A DNA stretch of 64,000 bases. Source: Rhabditoides inermis (taxonomy: Eukaryota; Nematoda; Chromadorea; Rhabditida; Rhabditidae). The stretch's first letter is position 1, and each line of letters begins with the position of its first letter. The notes under the pieces are model-generated. The model was not told where the DNA came from, did no database searches, and saw only the letters and a list, made by a program, of their open reading frames with translations. This document shows positions 62,409 through 64,000 of this stretch, piece by piece. Position numbers and translations under genes: made by a program. Location: the NCBI GenBank assembly GCA_963966185.1, contig CAWZYM010000401.1, positions 662,001-726,000 of the forward strand, given 5' to 3'.

Positions 62409-62960
62409 CTGAACGGGCAAATAGGCAGAGTTTCTAGAAAACAAGGAAAACGAAACCAGCCGCCCTCGCCAGCCGAGTTGGATACAATGTATGAGGAGTG
62501 TCCAAGCCATGTCCTGTGAAGGCACATGTGGCGGATTCAAAGGGATTGCAAAGGGCATCCGAACCGCCACGCCACACACGATCTGATACAAAAGATGTAA
62601 ACAATGATCGTAATCAATTGGCGTCACTCTAAAAACAAAAAAGGAGAACTTAAAAGAGGTTCTCGGAAGAAGAAAAAACAGTAACGTAATCGGCAGCGCG
62701 CACTCACTCTACCGTCACTTCACACCAGACGCGACTATACCTACCAGCCGTCAGAAGAAGCCTTCATCGTCAACGACAAAACAACACGTCAACGACAACA
62801 CGTCTTCAACAAGCGACAGGAGGAGACCCACTACCGAACGTAGACTGAGAAGCCCAAAAAACAGGGCAATTATCACTTTATAAATTTATAAGTATCGATT
62901 ATCTCCCCCCCGTGTCACATCACTCATTACACTCGAGATGTTCTCGAGTCCCCCCCGGAA
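62409..62960 (-). promoter_or_regulatory. probable promoter and 5' leader for the antisense gene cluster
   Basis: On the minus strand TATAAATTTATAAAG (about 62878-62892) is a good TATA element. Downstream are donors GTAGGT (about 62753) and GTGAGT (about 62707) and strong acceptors at about 62629 and 62433. Together these make a spliced 5' leader plausible. The region also carries the last 70 bp before the 3' LTR, which should contain the polypurine tract but shows a run of C instead. Confidence 0.45.
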
Positions 62961-63290
62961 TGTCCCGACCGGAACGAGAGAGTGAGAGAGAGCACAGACA
63001 CGTAAGAGAGAAGTGAGAGAGATCGACACTTATCGCCGGGACGATCCGCGTGAGCGGTCGCCCTTTCATGTATATTTACTATATGCGATAAAGTCACTTC
63101 TATATTACTGTTATGTATTTATTGGCGAGAGTATTGTGGCAACCCTCTCGACGGCCATGGAGACAGGTCTGATGTATTGTATTGTTATCACTGTAGATTA
63201 CCGTAGTTACTATTACCATTACTGTAGTTATTAGTACCCTTACTGTAGAGTACCTTAGACTGAACCCTGCCCCATAGCTTAGTCTTGACA
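62961..63290 (+). repeat. 3' LTR
   Basis: 330 bp, same ends and, by eye, same sequence as 45950-46279. It is followed by the target duplication CAGCG. Confidence 0.95.
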
Positions 63291-63944
63291 CAGCGCGCAG
63301 GCTCCGGAGCAGAACGTGGCGTTTATCTGCGAGTGCGTTGGTGGTTGTGATATTGTGTCTACAATTCTATCTCTATCACGCGTTCCATATTACAGAACAA
63401 TCATCGGCTTCGAGCGCGCGTTCGGTGGAAGCAACAAGGAACAGATGCGACGCGTGAGTCGGCAGACAATACAAACGATCACACTGTAGACAAGAACGAT
63501 CGGGAAAATGCAGATCAGCTGATCAGATCACTTAAAAAGTTTAAAAACATATGATGTGATATTGACACTCATCTGAAGAACTATCCAGACGCAGACGAGA
63601 CATGAAAAACCCCATTAACCTGAAATGTTTACAATAGATGATCAACGAGTGTATGGAGCATTTCGGCCCCGGCACGCCTTTTGAGAACGATCCGCACATG
63701 ATTCCGGTTTATGTGTTGTTGGTGAGTTGGTTTATTTTATTTTGAGGCAATTTATTTGTATTTCATAAAGCCCCCATTCAAGAATCAAGAGACTTTTGAG
63801 CACTCTGCGGGGGATTGTACCATTTATATGTCATAGTTATTCACATTTGAATATTGTGACATTGTGTATAATATAGTATCACGATCATGCTGTCACGATC
63901 ATACAAGAATTTGCGTTTGTAAATCGCAGCCATATATTTCTTCG

Positions 63945-64000
63945 GTCGCAATAAGTTGCGCGCGGCGGGGTAGATCAGAGGAAGACGGAGAGTCAGCTCT
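63945..64000 (+). repeat. dispersed repeat family, copy 3 (cut by window end)
   Basis: It starts CAATAAGTTGCGCGCGGCGG and follows copy 1 to the last base of the window. Confidence 0.75.

Larger units (their letters stand above)
45950..63290 (+). mobile_element. BEL/Pao LTR retroelement with env and accessory genes, complete (17,341 bp)
   Basis: Two 330-bp LTRs start TGTCCCGACC and end GTCTTGACA, and CAGCG occurs directly before and after the element (45945-45949; 63291-63295). Order: LTR, 1.57-kb leader, gag first exon, gag-pol-env frame, zinc-knuckle gene, opposite-strand genes, LTR. Pol domain order (protease, RT, RNase H, integrase, DUF5641) and the DUF1759 gag place it in BEL/Pao. It is far larger than typical BEL/Pao elements (about 5-10 kb). 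No disabling mutation was seen in the long frame, and the LTRs look identical by eye, so insertion is very recent. Confidence 0.93.
45840..63721 (+). pseudogene. Mad3/BUB1-like host gene split by the retroelement (3' end outside window)
   Basis: Exon 1 is 45840-45880. Exon 2 starts at 45927 and is interrupted after 45949. Its remainder is 63296-63332, after the duplicated CAGCG. Exons 63396-63453 and 63637-63721 follow, and the gene continues past the window. Ignoring the insert, frames agree at every junction. The protein starts MASSKAGFYSKLFMSIKDAVS, then has an open FERAFGGSN segment and HFGPGTPFENDPHMIPVYV. The last resembles the Mad3/BUB1 N-terminal (TPR-like) region, which serves the spindle checkpoint. 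Similarity is moderate, so the family call is tentative. With 17.3 kb inserted in an exon, this allele should be null unless the element is spliced out. Confidence 0.55.

Overview
The window is eukaryotic nuclear DNA, most likely from a nematode. Genes are cut into many short exons by GT-AG introns, several only 44-70 bp, with acceptors of the type TTTCAG. (CT)n/(GA)n tracts sit in many introns. A BEL/Pao retroelement with an envelope region is also a type known from nematodes. No species can be named from sequence alone. Exon models below were built by hand from splice signals and reading-frame continuity. For the main genes the exon lengths sum to whole codons.

Layout: a SEC14L1-like lipid-transfer gene (+, 5' part missing; 60-3754); an orphan 196-aa gene (-, 4697-5672); a LACTB2-type metallo-beta-lactamase-fold nuclease (-, 6015-8127); an apparently intact PIF/Harbinger transposon (8286-10557); a DENND1/connecdenn-like Rab GEF (+, 10806-17487); tRNA-Lys(CTT) (-, 17832-17904); a possible 81-aa orphan (+, 18725-19766); a long F-box/LRR gene with several possible first exons (+, 20124-33260), whose 4.4-kb intron is a nest of fold-back and tRNA-like repeats; a partial unidentified gene (-, about 33.5-33.8 kb); an ULK-like kinase (+, 35010-38940); a small BORCS7-like gene (-, about 39.0-40.4 kb); a MAP2K3/4/6-type kinase (+, 40735-44189); and a Nudix hydrolase (-, 44867-45512).

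The last 18 kb is dominated by a 17.3-kb LTR retroelement (45950-63290). Its 330-bp LTRs look identical, and a perfect 5-bp target duplication (CAGCG) flanks them. It lies inside coding exon 2 of a host gene resembling the Mad3/BUB1 family. It encodes a gag-pol-env polyprotein whose first segment is joined through a 46-bp intron. Its gag has no zinc knuckle. Instead, a separate spliced gene downstream of env carries two perfect CX2CX4HX4C knuckles. Between env and the 3' LTR there is also an opposite-strand cluster of up to three spliced genes, two of them for small membrane-type proteins. This complex-retrovirus-like accessory region is the most unusual thing in the window.
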